This document shows positions 35,752-44,740 of a stretch of 64,000 nt of DNA, piece after piece. Source of the stretch: Phycisphaerales bacterium. GTDB lineage: Bacteria; Planctomycetota; Phycisphaerae; UBA1845. The stretch covers positions 81,180-145,179 of the forward strand of contig JACKHH010000006.1 of NCBI GenBank assembly GCA_020639095.1, written 5' to 3'. The notes below the pieces were generated by a model that searched no databases, had not been told where the DNA came from, and saw only the letters and a program-made list of their open reading frames with translations. Numbering within the stretch: the stretch's first letter is position 1; each line of letters opens with the position of its first letter. Position numbers and translations under genes: made by a program.

Positions 35752-37743
35752 ATGACGTCGGAATATGATTCAAGAACTCGCGGCTCGTCGGCAAACGACA
35801 GTTCGATGCCCGGGGACGCGCGCACGCCGCGCCCGGCGGACGACTCTTCGTTCACCACGTTGCGCGACAACGTCATCGAGGCGCTGCGCATTCTTGCGCT
35901 GCGCCGCTGGACGTTCTTCATCCCCTTCTGCATCGTCACCGCAACACTCGCGGTCTCGAGCCTCTGGCTCAAACGCACGTACAAATCGACGACCGTCATC
36001 GAACGCCGCGACCACCCCGTGCTCATGAACCTGCGGCAAACCGCTGCCACCGGTGAGTTCTCGCGTTTCTTCCGCCCCACGCTCGAACGCGACATCAAGA
36101 GCATGGAGGCGATGCAGGAAGTCGTGACCAATCTCGGGCTTGTCGACCTGCAGTACAATCCCGACGGCACGATGACCGACGACTCGCTGCGCAGCGTGCG
36201 CGCCAAAGCCGCCTCGCTCATGGGCGGTGTCAGCGCCACCGTCGTACAAAAAGCCGACCACTATGACGAAATCCGCATCGCGTTCGAGGGCGCCGAACCC
36301 TATCTGCCCAAACGCGTCGTCGAGGAAGTGAAAGACACCTACATCCGCTGGATGCGCGCCAAACTCGTCGACATGCTCAACGAAGGCATGGCCTATTTCC
36401 AAGGGGAAGCCGACAGCCGGCGCGACGAGATCTCCACCCTCGAAGAGGAAATCCTCCGCTTCCAAGCCGAGTATCTCGGCGTCGATCCGACGAATCCCGG
36501 CGCGCTCAAGCTCAAACTCACCTCGCTCGAATCCGAACAGGATGAGCTCAACCGCACCATCGCATCGCTCGGCAGCGAGGTGGACGCGCGCAAAGCCATG
36601 ATCACCGTCTACCAGTCGCAGGCCTCCGCCAAGCAGGCTGAGGCGCATCGCCTTGCCGATCAGTCCGTCGTGGGCGTGCCTGCGCCACTCGTCAAAAGCG
36701 CTGCCGCGACCGCAATCGAAAAGGAAATCCGCAGGTTGCAGGATGAGGTACACGACCTTCAGCTCACCCGCCGCATGACCGACCTGCATCCCGACATCGT
36801 CGAACACCGCGAACGCATCGCGCGACTTCGCGAGGATCTCAAAGCCCGCTACCTCGCCGATGCCGAAGCCACAGCAGCTGCTCCGCAGGTCCCGCTCACC
36901 GACGCGGAAGCCGACATCGCCGTCGAACGCGCCGTCGGACTCGACATGGAACTCGTCAACCTGCGGATGGACTTGCAGGATCGTGAGAACCGTCTGGCGT
37001 CAGCCGAGTCGCGGCTGCGAACCGTCGAAGCCGATATCGCCCGACACGAAAAACTCCAGCAAAACGTCTTCCGCTATCGCAAGGACTTCCAGCTCAAGTC
37101 GGAACAGCTCGATCAAGCGCGCAAGGACCATGCACTGAACATGCGTCGCGTCAACGAAATCGCCAGCATCGTCAATGCCGACGAATCGCAGCGCGGTGTT
37201 TCGTTCACCGTGCGCAGCGCTCCTTCGGGCGGCGTCAAGCCGATTCGCCCGAAAGGCCTCGCCGTGCTGGCGGGCGTGATTCTCGCGGGTCTGGCTGCCG
37301 GCGCGATCGGCGTACTCATCCGCGAGGTCTTCGACCAGACGTACCACACCGCCAAGCAGGTCACACGCAGCTTGGGCATCGCGATTCTGGAAAGCGTTGA
37401 CGAAATCGTGACCTCCGCCGACCGGGCCCGCCTCTTCCGGCGACGCGTGATTTACGCACCCGCCGTCATCAGTGCGTTGGTGCTCGCGGTCGGACTGTGT
37501 TGCGGTGCCGCGTACCTGAGTATCGAAGATCCGCGCACCTACCAGCGCGCCATGAGCAAACCGCGCTACCTCTATCAGCGCCTCATGGGCGCCACGGAAT
37601 CAGCGGGCATCCACGACGCGAACGATCGCAACGCGCCCGACGCTTCGCAACTGCCGCCGGCGGTCAAAGTCGCGACCGGCGCGAACGAAACCGACACCAA
37701 GCCCGCAGCCATGGCGCTCACCGGCGGGGACGAAAACAGTTGA
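35752..37743 (+). CDS. Wzz/GumC-type polysaccharide chain-length determinant protein
   Basis: 663 residues. Helix 1 (about 57-75), a long periplasmic region with coiled coils (about 190-475, many Glu/Lys/Arg heptads), and a second helix (about 500-520). A third helix (about 565-590) follows near the end, which is unusual. There is no Walker A/BY-kinase domain after the membrane part. Role: controls EPS chain length and, as a PCP-2 family member, exports or couples polymerisation to the outer-membrane channel. It precedes the methyltransferase-GT2 gene, whose TTG start overlaps its stop. Upstream region is rich in CCGATAA motifs. Confidence 0.88.
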   Translation: MTSEYDSRTRGSSANDSSMPGDARTPRPADDSSFTTLRDNVIEALRILALRRWTFFIPFCIVTATLAVSSLWLKRTYKSTTVIERRDHPVLMNLRQTAATGEFSRFFRPTLERDIKSMEAMQEVVTNLGLVDLQYNPDGTMTDDSLRSVRAKAASLMGGVSATVVQKADHYDEIRIAFEGAEPYLPKRVVEEVKDTYIRWMRAKLVDMLNEGMAYFQGEADSRRDEISTLEEEILRFQAEYLGVDPTNPGALKLKLTSLESEQDELNRTIASLGSEVDARKAMITVYQSQASAKQAEAHRLADQSVVGVPAPLVKSAAATAIEKEIRRLQDEVHDLQLTRRMTDLHPDIVEHRERIARLREDLKARYLADAEATAAAPQVPLTDAEADIAVERAVGLDMELVNLRMDLQDRENRLASAESRLRTVEADIARHEKLQQNVFRYRKDFQLKSEQLDQARKDHALNMRRVNEIASIVNADESQRGVSFTVRSAPSGGVKPIRPKGLAVLAGVILAGLAAGAIGVLIREVFDQTYHTAKQVTRSLGIAILESVDEIVTSADRARLFRRRVIYAPAVISALVLAVGLCCGAAYLSIEDPRTYQRAMSKPRYLYQRLMGATESAGIHDANDRNAPDASQLPPAVKVATGANETDTKPAAMALTGGDENS

Positions 37744-39308
37744 GCACCGTTGCCACGCCCGACACCGCGAAAGGACGCGCTTTGCAGGCTTCACCCCCGA
37801 TCACCGCGGAAACCGAACAGGCTGCGATCACAACGCTCACTCCGCGCGTTGCCGATGCCGTCGAACTCTTGCGCCGCGGACGCGATGCCGAGTCCTGGCG
37901 CGAACGCATTCGTGACGTCTATCGCCGGCGCGCGGACGCTTCCGCGCGGCGCCGTGCGCCTTACTACTACCGCCGACTCGTGTCGCGTTTGCAGCACGTA
38001 ATACCTGCTGGTGCCCGAGTACTCGACATTGGCTGCATGCACGGCGACATGCTGGCGGCGCTCAAACCCGCCCATGGCGTGGGTGTGGACTTCGTGGAGG
38101 AACACGTCGCGGAAGCGCGGAAGCGGCATCCGAAACTGCACTTCGAATGCTGGCGCGCCGAAAACGCGTGCCGTATCGACGGTACGTTCGACTACATCGT
38201 CATCTCGCAGACACTGTCGGAAATCTACGACGTGGTCGCCCTGCTGCGCAGTCTGCTCGCGTGCTGCCACGATCGCACCCGCCTCGTAATTGTGAATTAC
38301 AGCAGGCTGTGGCAACCCGCCCTAAAACTGGCGGAGTGGCTGCGGATCAAACCGAAAGCCCCGCCGCAGAACTGGGTGCCCGACGACGAGATCCAGAACC
38401 TGCTCAACCTCGCGGGCTGGGAAACCGTGCGCCGCTGCGCGACGACGCTGTGCCCGTTGCCCGTACCGTTGCTTGCCGGGGCGATTAATCGCTACGTCGC
38501 GAACTTGCCGCTGATGCAGTCGCTGTGCTTGAATCACGTGCTCATCGCCCGGCCCGTCGCGCTGGCGCAGCAGAATCGCGCGGGAATTGAGAGTGTTTCG
38601 ATCGTCGTGCCCGCGCGCAATGAAGCCGGTCACCTCGGACCGCTCCTCGCCCGGCTCCCGCATTTGGCGCCGCGGCAGGAAGTCGTGTTCGTCGAGGGCA
38701 ACAGCACCGACAACACGTGGGACGTGATTCAGGAACTCGTCGCCAGCTACCGCGGCCCGTGGACGCTGCGCGCCATGCGCCAGGATGGCAAAGGCAAGGG
38801 CGACGCGGTGCGCAAAGCGTTCGCGCACTGCACCGGCGACGTACTGATGATCCTCGATGCCGACATCAGCGTGCCCCCGGAGGAACTCACCGCGTTTCGC
38901 GACGCGCTCGCCGGCGGACATGCCGAGTTCGTCAACGGCTCGCGCATGGTCTACCCAATGGACAAACGCGCCATGCGTTTCCTGAACCTGTTGGGCAACA
39001 AGTTCTTCGGCGCGGTCTTCACCTACCTGCTCGCGCAGCGCTTCCGCGACACGCTTTGCGGAACAAAAGTGCTGCGGCGCAGCGACTACCAGCAGCTCGC
39101 AAACAACCGCGCACACTTCGGCGACTTCGATCCGTTCGGCGATTTCGACCTGCTCTTCGGAGCCGCCCGCCTGAACCTCAAGATCGTCGACCTCCCGGTG
39201 CACTACAAAGCCCGCACCTACGGCGAAACCAACATCTCAAGATTCCGCCACGGCATCATGCTCCTGCAAATGTGCGCCTTCGCCGCCCGCAAACTGCGGT
39301 TCGTATAG
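37740..39308 (+). CDS. Fusion: class I methyltransferase plus family 2 glycosyltransferase
   Basis: 522 residues from the TTG at 37740 (overlapping the previous stop in TTGA); a second TTG at 37782 with AAAGGA upstream is an equal alternative. The N-terminal half (about 85-285) is a methyltransferase: VLDIGCMHGDMLAAL, VDFVEEHVAEA and FDYIVISQTLSEIYDVVALL. The C-terminal half (about 285-522) is GT2: SIVVPARNEAGHL, FVEGNSTDNTWDVI, GKGKGDAVRKAF, MILDADISV (DXD-like) and DLPVHYKARTYGETNI. The GT half resembles dolichol-phosphate glycosyltransferases. Could add and modify the first sugar; inference only. Confidence 0.88.
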   Translation: MSTVATPDTAKGRALQASPPITAETEQAAITTLTPRVADAVELLRRGRDAESWRERIRDVYRRRADASARRRAPYYYRRLVSRLQHVIPAGARVLDIGCMHGDMLAALKPAHGVGVDFVEEHVAEARKRHPKLHFECWRAENACRIDGTFDYIVISQTLSEIYDVVALLRSLLACCHDRTRLVIVNYSRLWQPALKLAEWLRIKPKAPPQNWVPDDEIQNLLNLAGWETVRRCATTLCPLPVPLLAGAINRYVANLPLMQSLCLNHVLIARPVALAQQNRAGIESVSIVVPARNEAGHLGPLLARLPHLAPRQEVVFVEGNSTDNTWDVIQELVASYRGPWTLRAMRQDGKGKGDAVRKAFAHCTGDVLMILDADISVPPEELTAFRDALAGGHAEFVNGSRMVYPMDKRAMRFLNLLGNKFFGAVFTYLLAQRFRDTLCGTKVLRRSDYQQLANNRAHFGDFDPFGDFDLLFGAARLNLKIVDLPVHYKARTYGETNISRFRHGIMLLQMCAFAARKLRFV

Positions 39309-39358
39309 TCCCGAGTAGATCGTTTATTCGATCGCGCACCAAGTGCGCATCCAAAGGC

Positions 39359-39385
39359 ATTGTGGTGCAGGCATCCCGCCTGCAG
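39359..39385 (+). repeat. Dispersed palindromic repeat (TGGTGCAGGCAT type), copy 2
   Basis: Plus strand TTGTGGTGCAGGCATC then CCGCCTGCAG; palindromic core as at 46060 and 50104. Lies between two convergent genes. Confidence 0.8.
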
Positions 39386-39408
39386 TTCGAACCAACCCCC
39401 GGGCTCCG

Positions 39409-40548
39409 CTATCGCCCAGCCTGCGGCCACGTTTTGTTCACGAACTTGCCGTTCTTGCTGATGACTTTACCGTCGACTTCAATCGTCCCACCTTTGCGCA
39501 AGTCGCAGACCATATCCCAGTGCAGCGCGCTCTGGTTCTTGCCGCCGCTTTCGGGGTACGCGGCGCCGACGGCTGCGTGGAACGTACCGCCGATCTTCTC
39601 GTCGAACAGCGTGTTCTTGCTGAACTGCTTGATCGCGTAGTTCGTGCCGATCGCGATTTCCCCAAGGCACCGCGCCCCCTTGTCTTGATCGAGCATCTTG
39701 AAGAGGAAGTCCTCATTCTTCGACGCGCTCGCGTCGACAACTCGCCCATTCTTGAAGCGCAGCACGACGTCCGTGACCTCCCGCCCGCCGTGGATCGCCG
39801 GAAACGTGTAGTGTACCTCGCCCTCGGTCGCGTCCTCGATCGGGCCGGTGAACACCTCGCCATCGGGGAAATTCAACTTGCCGTCGCAGTTGATCCACGT
39901 CCGGCCCGCAACCCCGACACGCAGGTCCGTGCCCGCCGGCGTGCGGAAGCGCACCTCCTTGGCTTTATTCAAGTAGTCCACCATCCGCTGCTGACGCGTG
40001 CGCAACTTCCGCCAGGCAGCCGCGGGATTCGGCAAGTGCAACAATCCGCCGCGAAACACGAAGTCGGCGTAATCGCTGAGCGACATGTCCGCGTCCTGCG
40101 CTGACGCCTGCGACGGAAACTGCGTCCCCACCCAGCGAAGCTGCTTCGGCCCCTTCATCGCCGAGCGCTTCATGAACACGTCGAGAAACCTGCGCCGTGC
40201 CTTGCTGCGCACCTGCTGCTTCTTGGGATCCACCCCGGTCAGCGCCCGCGTGTTCACGCTCGCCCAGATCGCGAGGTAGCAGTTCACCTTCTCGATTTCG
40301 AGCACGTCGCCCGGCGCGTAGAATTCAACCTGCTTGGTATTCCCCAATTTGAGCAGCAGCTCCTCGACTGCCTCCGGCACGCAGCGGACAATCGGATGCC
40401 CCCCCGCCCGCAGGATGTGCCGAACCGCAGCCACAATCAGCGGCTCCGCCACCGGCGACCCCTTCACCAGCACCGTATTTCCGGGCTTCACCCCCAGCGA
40501 ATAGTCCACCAGCACCCCAGCCAGCTTGTCGAGTCGAGGATCGTGCAT
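39409..40548 (-). CDS. M29 family metallo-aminopeptidase
   Basis: 379 residues from the ATG at 40548 (GGAGG 9 nt upstream); the longer frame upstream lacks homology. N-terminal DPRLDKLAGVLVDYSLGVKPGNTVLV is the typical start of thermophilic-type aminopeptidases (AmpS/AmpT/PepS). The metal ligands are present: Glu in PDGEVFTGPIEDATEG, Glu in LGEIAIGTN, His and Tyr seven apart in GTFHAAVGAAYPE and the His-x-Asp pair in ALHWDMV. It trims N-terminal residues from peptides in the cytoplasm, using Zn or Co. Unlinked to the EPS genes. Confidence 0.93.
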   Translation of the reverse strand: MHDPRLDKLAGVLVDYSLGVKPGNTVLVKGSPVAEPLIVAAVRHILRAGGHPIVRCVPEAVEELLLKLGNTKQVEFYAPGDVLEIEKVNCYLAIWASVNTRALTGVDPKKQQVRSKARRRFLDVFMKRSAMKGPKQLRWVGTQFPSQASAQDADMSLSDYADFVFRGGLLHLPNPAAAWRKLRTRQQRMVDYLNKAKEVRFRTPAGTDLRVGVAGRTWINCDGKLNFPDGEVFTGPIEDATEGEVHYTFPAIHGGREVTDVVLRFKNGRVVDASASKNEDFLFKMLDQDKGARCLGEIAIGTNYAIKQFSKNTLFDEKIGGTFHAAVGAAYPESGGKNQSALHWDMVCDLRKGGTIEVDGKVISKNGKFVNKTWPQAGR

Positions 40549-40775
40549 CTCCAGAGGCCTCCGCGATAGCGTCAAACACATCCATTCCGCACCCAAACAA
40601 GCCCACCAGCCTACCCGCGGCGCACGTTGCCAGTCCACCGTCATTTGCTAGACTCTCACCTATTCCAAGAGGGAAGTCCGAGTCGGCAGCCAGACGGCGG
40701 CCCGACCGGTGAGCACAAATAGACTGCCCGGATCGGGCTGGCCGGTATCCACCGGCGACACGGAGAAATACAACC

Positions 40776-41489
40776 ATGCAGGAACGATTCTCAGATCGGG
40801 CACGCCACGCGATGGCGCTCGCCAACCAGGAAGCGGGTCGCCTCAAACATGACTACCTGGCCCCGGCGCACATCATGCTCGGCGTGATCGCCGAAGGACA
40901 TTGCGTCGCCACCGAGGCCCTCCAGGTTCTCGACGTCGATCTCGGCAAGGTGCGCGCCCAGGTGGCGGAGCAGCTCGGCGAAGGCACTTCGGGCGGGGGC
41001 GTCGGACTTCGCGCCCAGACCGAAGGCACCAAAACCGTCATCGCCGCCGCAGTGGCTGAAGCGCGCAACCTCGGCCACCGCTACGTCGGCACCGAGCACC
41101 TCGTGCTGTCGTTGCTCAAGTACGAGGAGGGCATCCCCTCGAAGGTCCTCCGCGCTGCCGGCGTCAATGCCGACAAGCTTCGCGAGCAGATCCTCGGCAT
41201 GCTCAAGTCGAGCGTCAGTGCCGATCACGACCTGGCCCATTCGCGGCACGGTGAGTTCGAGTGGCTGCACCAGCAGGAACTGGCCAAGGCGTTCCGTTCC
41301 CCGAAATTCTGGCACACGCTGGTCCTCGCGGTCGATTCCGCGAACCGCCTGGGCGCCGGAGAAATCGAAGCCGAGCACCTGCTCCTCGCCATCCTCCGCG
41401 ACGAGGGCTCGCAGGCCGCTAAACTATTGAACGAAAAGGGAGTTACGCCGGATCTGCTCCGCAGCAAGCTCGGCGCAGCGTCCGCCTAG
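40776..41489 (+). CDS. Free-standing Clp N-domain (Clp_N repeat) protein
   Basis: 237 residues with no ATPase domain. Repeat 1 (about 3-70: FSDRARHAMALANQEAGRLKHDYLAPAHIMLGVI), repeat 2 (about 82-140: VIAAAVAEARNLGHRYVGTEHLVLSLL) and a third related segment (about 172-233: TLVLAVDSANRLGAGEIEAEHLLLAIL). Clp N domains bind adaptors and substrates, so this may modulate ClpC/ClpP delivery. In ClpC the N domain has two repeats; the third here is unusual. Start ATG follows GACACGGAGAAA, where GGAG is a good Shine-Dalgarno. Confidence 0.87.
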   Translation: MQERFSDRARHAMALANQEAGRLKHDYLAPAHIMLGVIAEGHCVATEALQVLDVDLGKVRAQVAEQLGEGTSGGGVGLRAQTEGTKTVIAAAVAEARNLGHRYVGTEHLVLSLLKYEEGIPSKVLRAAGVNADKLREQILGMLKSSVSADHDLAHSRHGEFEWLHQQELAKAFRSPKFWHTLVLAVDSANRLGAGEIEAEHLLLAILRDEGSQAAKLLNEKGVTPDLLRSKLGAASA

Positions 41490-41673
41490 GACCAGCCCGC
41501 ACCGGCTGATCCGACCCTGCTGTTTCCACCCCAGGTGCCTAGCTGTTACCACCGGGTTGCGCCAAGCCTGCATGGATTGGGCAGGCTAACCGTCTATACT
41601 GTTAGCTCGGGGAAGCAGCACGCTGTGGACGGCGGGCGGAAAAAACTTTCGTCGAAACTTGAAAGGGTACCAA

Positions 41674-42585
41674 ATGAAACGCTTGGGCATGGGTGTATTG
41701 GCAGTCGCGTTGGTGATGGGCTTGTCAGCCGATGCATTCGCGGGGCCGGGTTGCAGCAAGTCGAAGGTGCGCACGGTCACGATGTCGGAACTGACGGACG
41801 CAGGCTCGGCGGACAACGCTGCTGTTGATACCGCAGTCGATCGCGTCATGGAGTCGCTGCCCAAGATGACCTACAAGGTCGGCGACACGGAAACCTGCTG
41901 CTCCAAGATGGCAGCGGCGAAGTCGGCTGAGATCGGCGCGCCGGTGCAGTACGTCGTCGCGGGCGAGACCTACGCCTCGCGCGAAGAGGCGATGAACAAG
42001 CTCGCCGAAGCCATCCAAGCCGAGCTTCCCAAGGTTGCCACTGTTTCCCATGTTGTTGATGGTGAGTCGCTGTCCTGCCCGAAGGCTGCTGCCGCCCTGG
42101 CTGCTGAGCATCACAGCAAGGTCGCGCACCTCGTCGCCGGCGTCGAATTCGACTGCCCGCACGCCGCCCAATCGGTCGCGGACAGCCTCGCTGCCAAGCT
42201 GAAAGAGAGCAACGGCTGCGCCAAGGCGTTCGCCGCCAACTGTGCGAAGTCGGGTGGTTGCAGCAAGAGTGCTGCCGCCGCGACCGCGTCCGCCAAGGAA
42301 GGTGGCTGCTGTTCGAAGAGCAAGGCCGCTGCCGAAACCGCCTCTGCGAAGGAGGCGGGTGGTTGCTCGAAGTCGGCCGGTGGCTGCTCCAAGGCGGCCG
42401 CTGCCACCGCGTCAGCCGAGACTGGCGGTTGCTGCAAGAAGGCCAAAGCCGCTGCTGAAGCTGCTGCCCAGACCGCATCGGCTGAGCCGGTTGTGGAAGA
42501 CGTCGAAGAGACCCCCCAGTTGGCCAACGCCAAGCTGCTGGTCCGCGAGATCGTCGAGTTCGTAGCCGCTTCCCGCGCTTCCTAA
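41674..42585 (+). CDS. Secreted Cys-rich protein with tandem repeats
   Basis: 303 residues from the ATG at 41674 (AAAGGG upstream). Signal peptide MKRLGMGVLAVALVMGLSADAFA. The mature part has two tandem units of about 55 residues (TYKVGDTETCCSKMAAAKSA... and SHVVDGESLSCPKAAAALAA...), each with a VxYVVAGE/VAHLVAGVE strand, then an Ala/Lys-rich region with six GGCSK or GGCCSK/GGCCKK modules (about residues 190-265). Cys spacing suggests metal or thiol binding. A terminator hairpin follows. I do not recognise a named family. Codon use is Ala/Lys biased, in line with the composition rather than transfer. Confidence 0.8.
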   Translation: MKRLGMGVLAVALVMGLSADAFAGPGCSKSKVRTVTMSELTDAGSADNAAVDTAVDRVMESLPKMTYKVGDTETCCSKMAAAKSAEIGAPVQYVVAGETYASREEAMNKLAEAIQAELPKVATVSHVVDGESLSCPKAAAALAAEHHSKVAHLVAGVEFDCPHAAQSVADSLAAKLKESNGCAKAFAANCAKSGGCSKSAAAATASAKEGGCCSKSKAAAETASAKEAGGCSKSAGGCSKAAAATASAETGGCCKKAKAAAEAAAQTASAEPVVEDVEETPQLANAKLLVREIVEFVAASRAS

Positions 42586-42623
42586 CCGAAGCTTCGCCCA
42601 CATAGATTGATCCAAAATCACAC

Positions 42624-42665
42624 CGCGGGCCGATGCATGACACCATGCGTCGGCCCGCGTTTTTC
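42624..42665 (+). terminator. Rho-independent terminator
   Basis: A long stem CGCGGGCCGATGCAT/ATGCGTCGGCCCGCG, one small irregularity, 6-nt loop, followed by TTTTTTCG. It ends the Cys-rich gene. Confidence 0.85.
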
Positions 42666-42783
42666 GTAGCCACGCCGGCTGCGGAACGCATGGAATTCGA
42701 CCCGCTCGCCCCGCTACAATGGGGCGGCTTGACCGCGTGTGCGGCATCCCGTTCAATGGCCTGCGCGAACCGGGAGACAGGGT

Positions 42784-43086
42784 TTGCCGAAGGACGTGCC
42801 CAACCCCAAGACGCCAGCTCCCGGCAACGCGTCGCCGCGTCTCGCGCTGTCTGCGGACCACCGCATGCTGCTTGAGATTCGCGACACGCTGTACGAGGGC
42901 AACTGGGACGACTTCGCCCGCGATTTGGAAGCGCGGCGGCGTGCCGAACCCCACGTGTTCGCAATTGTGCCCGAATCTCCGCAGATGCTCGCAACCATCA
43001 GCAACCATCTGGCGCTGATCCGGGAAATGCAGAACTGGGAGCGCGACCAACAGGCCACACTCAGCGCCGACGACGAAGCGGCATGA
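42784..43086 (+). CDS. Small hypothetical protein
   Basis: 100 residues from a TTG at 42784 (GGGAG 7 nt upstream); an ATG farther upstream at 42739 would add 15 residues with no support. An N-terminal Pro/Lys-rich stretch leads to a compact helical segment LLEIRDTLYEGNWDDFARDLEARRRAEPHVFA and IREMQNWERDQQ. Charged and soluble. No recognised family. Nothing in the neighbours hints at its role. Confidence 0.7.
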   Translation: MPKDVPNPKTPAPGNASPRLALSADHRMLLEIRDTLYEGNWDDFARDLEARRRAEPHVFAIVPESPQMLATISNHLALIREMQNWERDQQATLSADDEAA

Positions 43087-43274
43087 GGCGCGGACCACAA
43101 AGGCGCACAACGTAATTCACAACCTCTCCAGAGCGCGGAGAGAGACGAACTCACAACCTCCCCCGATGGGGGAGACATGGGTAGGGGCCAAGTCGTCGCA
43201 AACGATCCACGCCTCGCCCGATCCTTCCCCGCTGAAAGGGAAGTGTACTCATTCGCACCAGGGAGCGATCGATC

Positions 43275-44567
43275 ATGCGCGGTCTTCTACGCGGAGCGGT
43301 AACGGGTTGCGTGTTCATGCTGGCGGCGAGCACGGCCTTCGGTCAGGCGCTGCTCGACCAGCAGCAATTGAGCAAGCTGGGCTATCTCCAGTTTTGGAAA
43401 ACCAACATCGACCTCAACCGCGCCCGCACGGTCACCGGCGCGTACGTGCTCGACGACACGCTCTACATCACCACCGACAGCGGCGACGTACACGCGATCC
43501 ACGCGGGCGCGGGTCTCTCGCGCTGGGCGCAGAACATCGCCGAAAGCGTCTACCAGATCTTCCCCCCGACGCACAGCGTCACCGCTTCCGGAACCCCGCT
43601 GGTCGTGTTCTCAACGAGTCCGCGCACGCTGGTGATCGACCAGGTGCTCGGCGACGTCATCGCCGACATGCCGCTGGAGCTGGCTGCAACCGGGTCCGCC
43701 GTCGTTTCGGGCGAACGCATGTTCCTTGGCAGCGCCGACGGTCACCTCTACGCCATGCTCTGGACCGACCCGCGGACATCGGCTGCGGTGCGCCTGTGGC
43801 GCGTGATGGCGGGCGGCCCGGTCACCGGTGCTCCCGTGCTGGTCAACAACGGCGACGACCTGATCTTCGCGTCGCAAAGCGGATCGGTGTACTGCTGCAC
43901 GTCCGCAGCCAAAATCCTCAATTGGCAAACCCCAACGGGCGGCCCGATCATGGGCGACATCGTTGTCGACGGCCCCAGCGTGTTCGTCGCCAGCACCGAC
44001 CGCTCGCTCTACCGCCTCGACGCGATCAGCGGCTCCCGCCGCTGGCGCTTGCGTTTTCCCGAACCGCTCAACGAGGGCCCGATCGTGACCGGTGGGCTCG
44101 CGTTCCAGTATTGCGAGGGCGAAGGCATCACTGCCGTTGACGCCGAAAGCGGCGAAAAGCTCTGGCAGGTGCCCGAAGCACGCGGTTTCGTCTGCCGCGG
44201 CATCGATCACGTCCTGCTCGTCACCGCGGACAATGACCTGCTCAAGATCGACAGCGAAAACGGCAAGACGCTCGCGCGCGTCGATCTGCCCACAAACGTC
44301 GTACCTGTAACCAACACCCGAGACGACACGATTTACCTGGCTTCCCACCAGGGTTCGCTGCTCTGCGCCAAACCCGCCGGTACCCCGCACCTCACGCCGC
44401 AGGAACTTTCCGATGCACGGCGTGTGTTGCACAAACCGGCGAACGCAAAGGGCTCTGCCGCGGAGATCGAACCGCCGCCGCATCGCGCGCCCGAGAAGCC
44501 CTGGATCGATCCCGACGACCCGCTGCGCAGCCCGAGTGACAAGGGCGGCGACAGCGACAACGGTTAA
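43275..44567 (+). CDS. PQQ-like beta-propeller protein, secreted
   Basis: 430 residues. Signal peptide MRGLLRGAVTGCVFMLAASTAFG. The body consists of propeller blades: TLYITTDSGDVHAIHAGAG, RMFLGSADGHLYAML, DLIFASQSGSVYCCTS, SVFVASTDRSLYRLDAISGSRRW, and TIYLASHQGSLLCAKP. A proline-rich tail (PPHRAPEKPWIDPDDP) ends it. Similar proteins occur in BamB-like and quinoprotein families; the Trp-docking motifs of real quinoproteins are incomplete, so I treat it as a structural or binding propeller. The gene is followed by a lipoprotein gene in the same direction. Confidence 0.85.
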   Translation: MRGLLRGAVTGCVFMLAASTAFGQALLDQQQLSKLGYLQFWKTNIDLNRARTVTGAYVLDDTLYITTDSGDVHAIHAGAGLSRWAQNIAESVYQIFPPTHSVTASGTPLVVFSTSPRTLVIDQVLGDVIADMPLELAATGSAVVSGERMFLGSADGHLYAMLWTDPRTSAAVRLWRVMAGGPVTGAPVLVNNGDDLIFASQSGSVYCCTSAAKILNWQTPTGGPIMGDIVVDGPSVFVASTDRSLYRLDAISGSRRWRLRFPEPLNEGPIVTGGLAFQYCEGEGITAVDAESGEKLWQVPEARGFVCRGIDHVLLVTADNDLLKIDSENGKTLARVDLPTNVVPVTNTRDDTIYLASHQGSLLCAKPAGTPHLTPQELSDARRVLHKPANAKGSAAEIEPPPHRAPEKPWIDPDDPLRSPSDKGGDSDNG

Positions 44568-44740
44568 CCGGTGGCGGAGCGGGAATCGCTTGACACCACC
44601 TTACGCACGGTTACGATCGCACCCACACCAGCCTGTGAGTTTTTCGCGGGCACTTGGGTGATTGCATGGTCCCGGTCCGCCGGCGCGCGGCTGGCCAGCG
44701 CCGTAACCCAATCAAACCGGCCTGACTAAGGAGATTGGAT

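Noticed and set aside
35741..35760. Possible sigma-54 site (GGTGGCACGCCATG) before the Wzz-type gene
   Set aside because: The -24-like TGGCAC is present, but the -12 GC element is missing at the right distance, and it overlaps the start codon.
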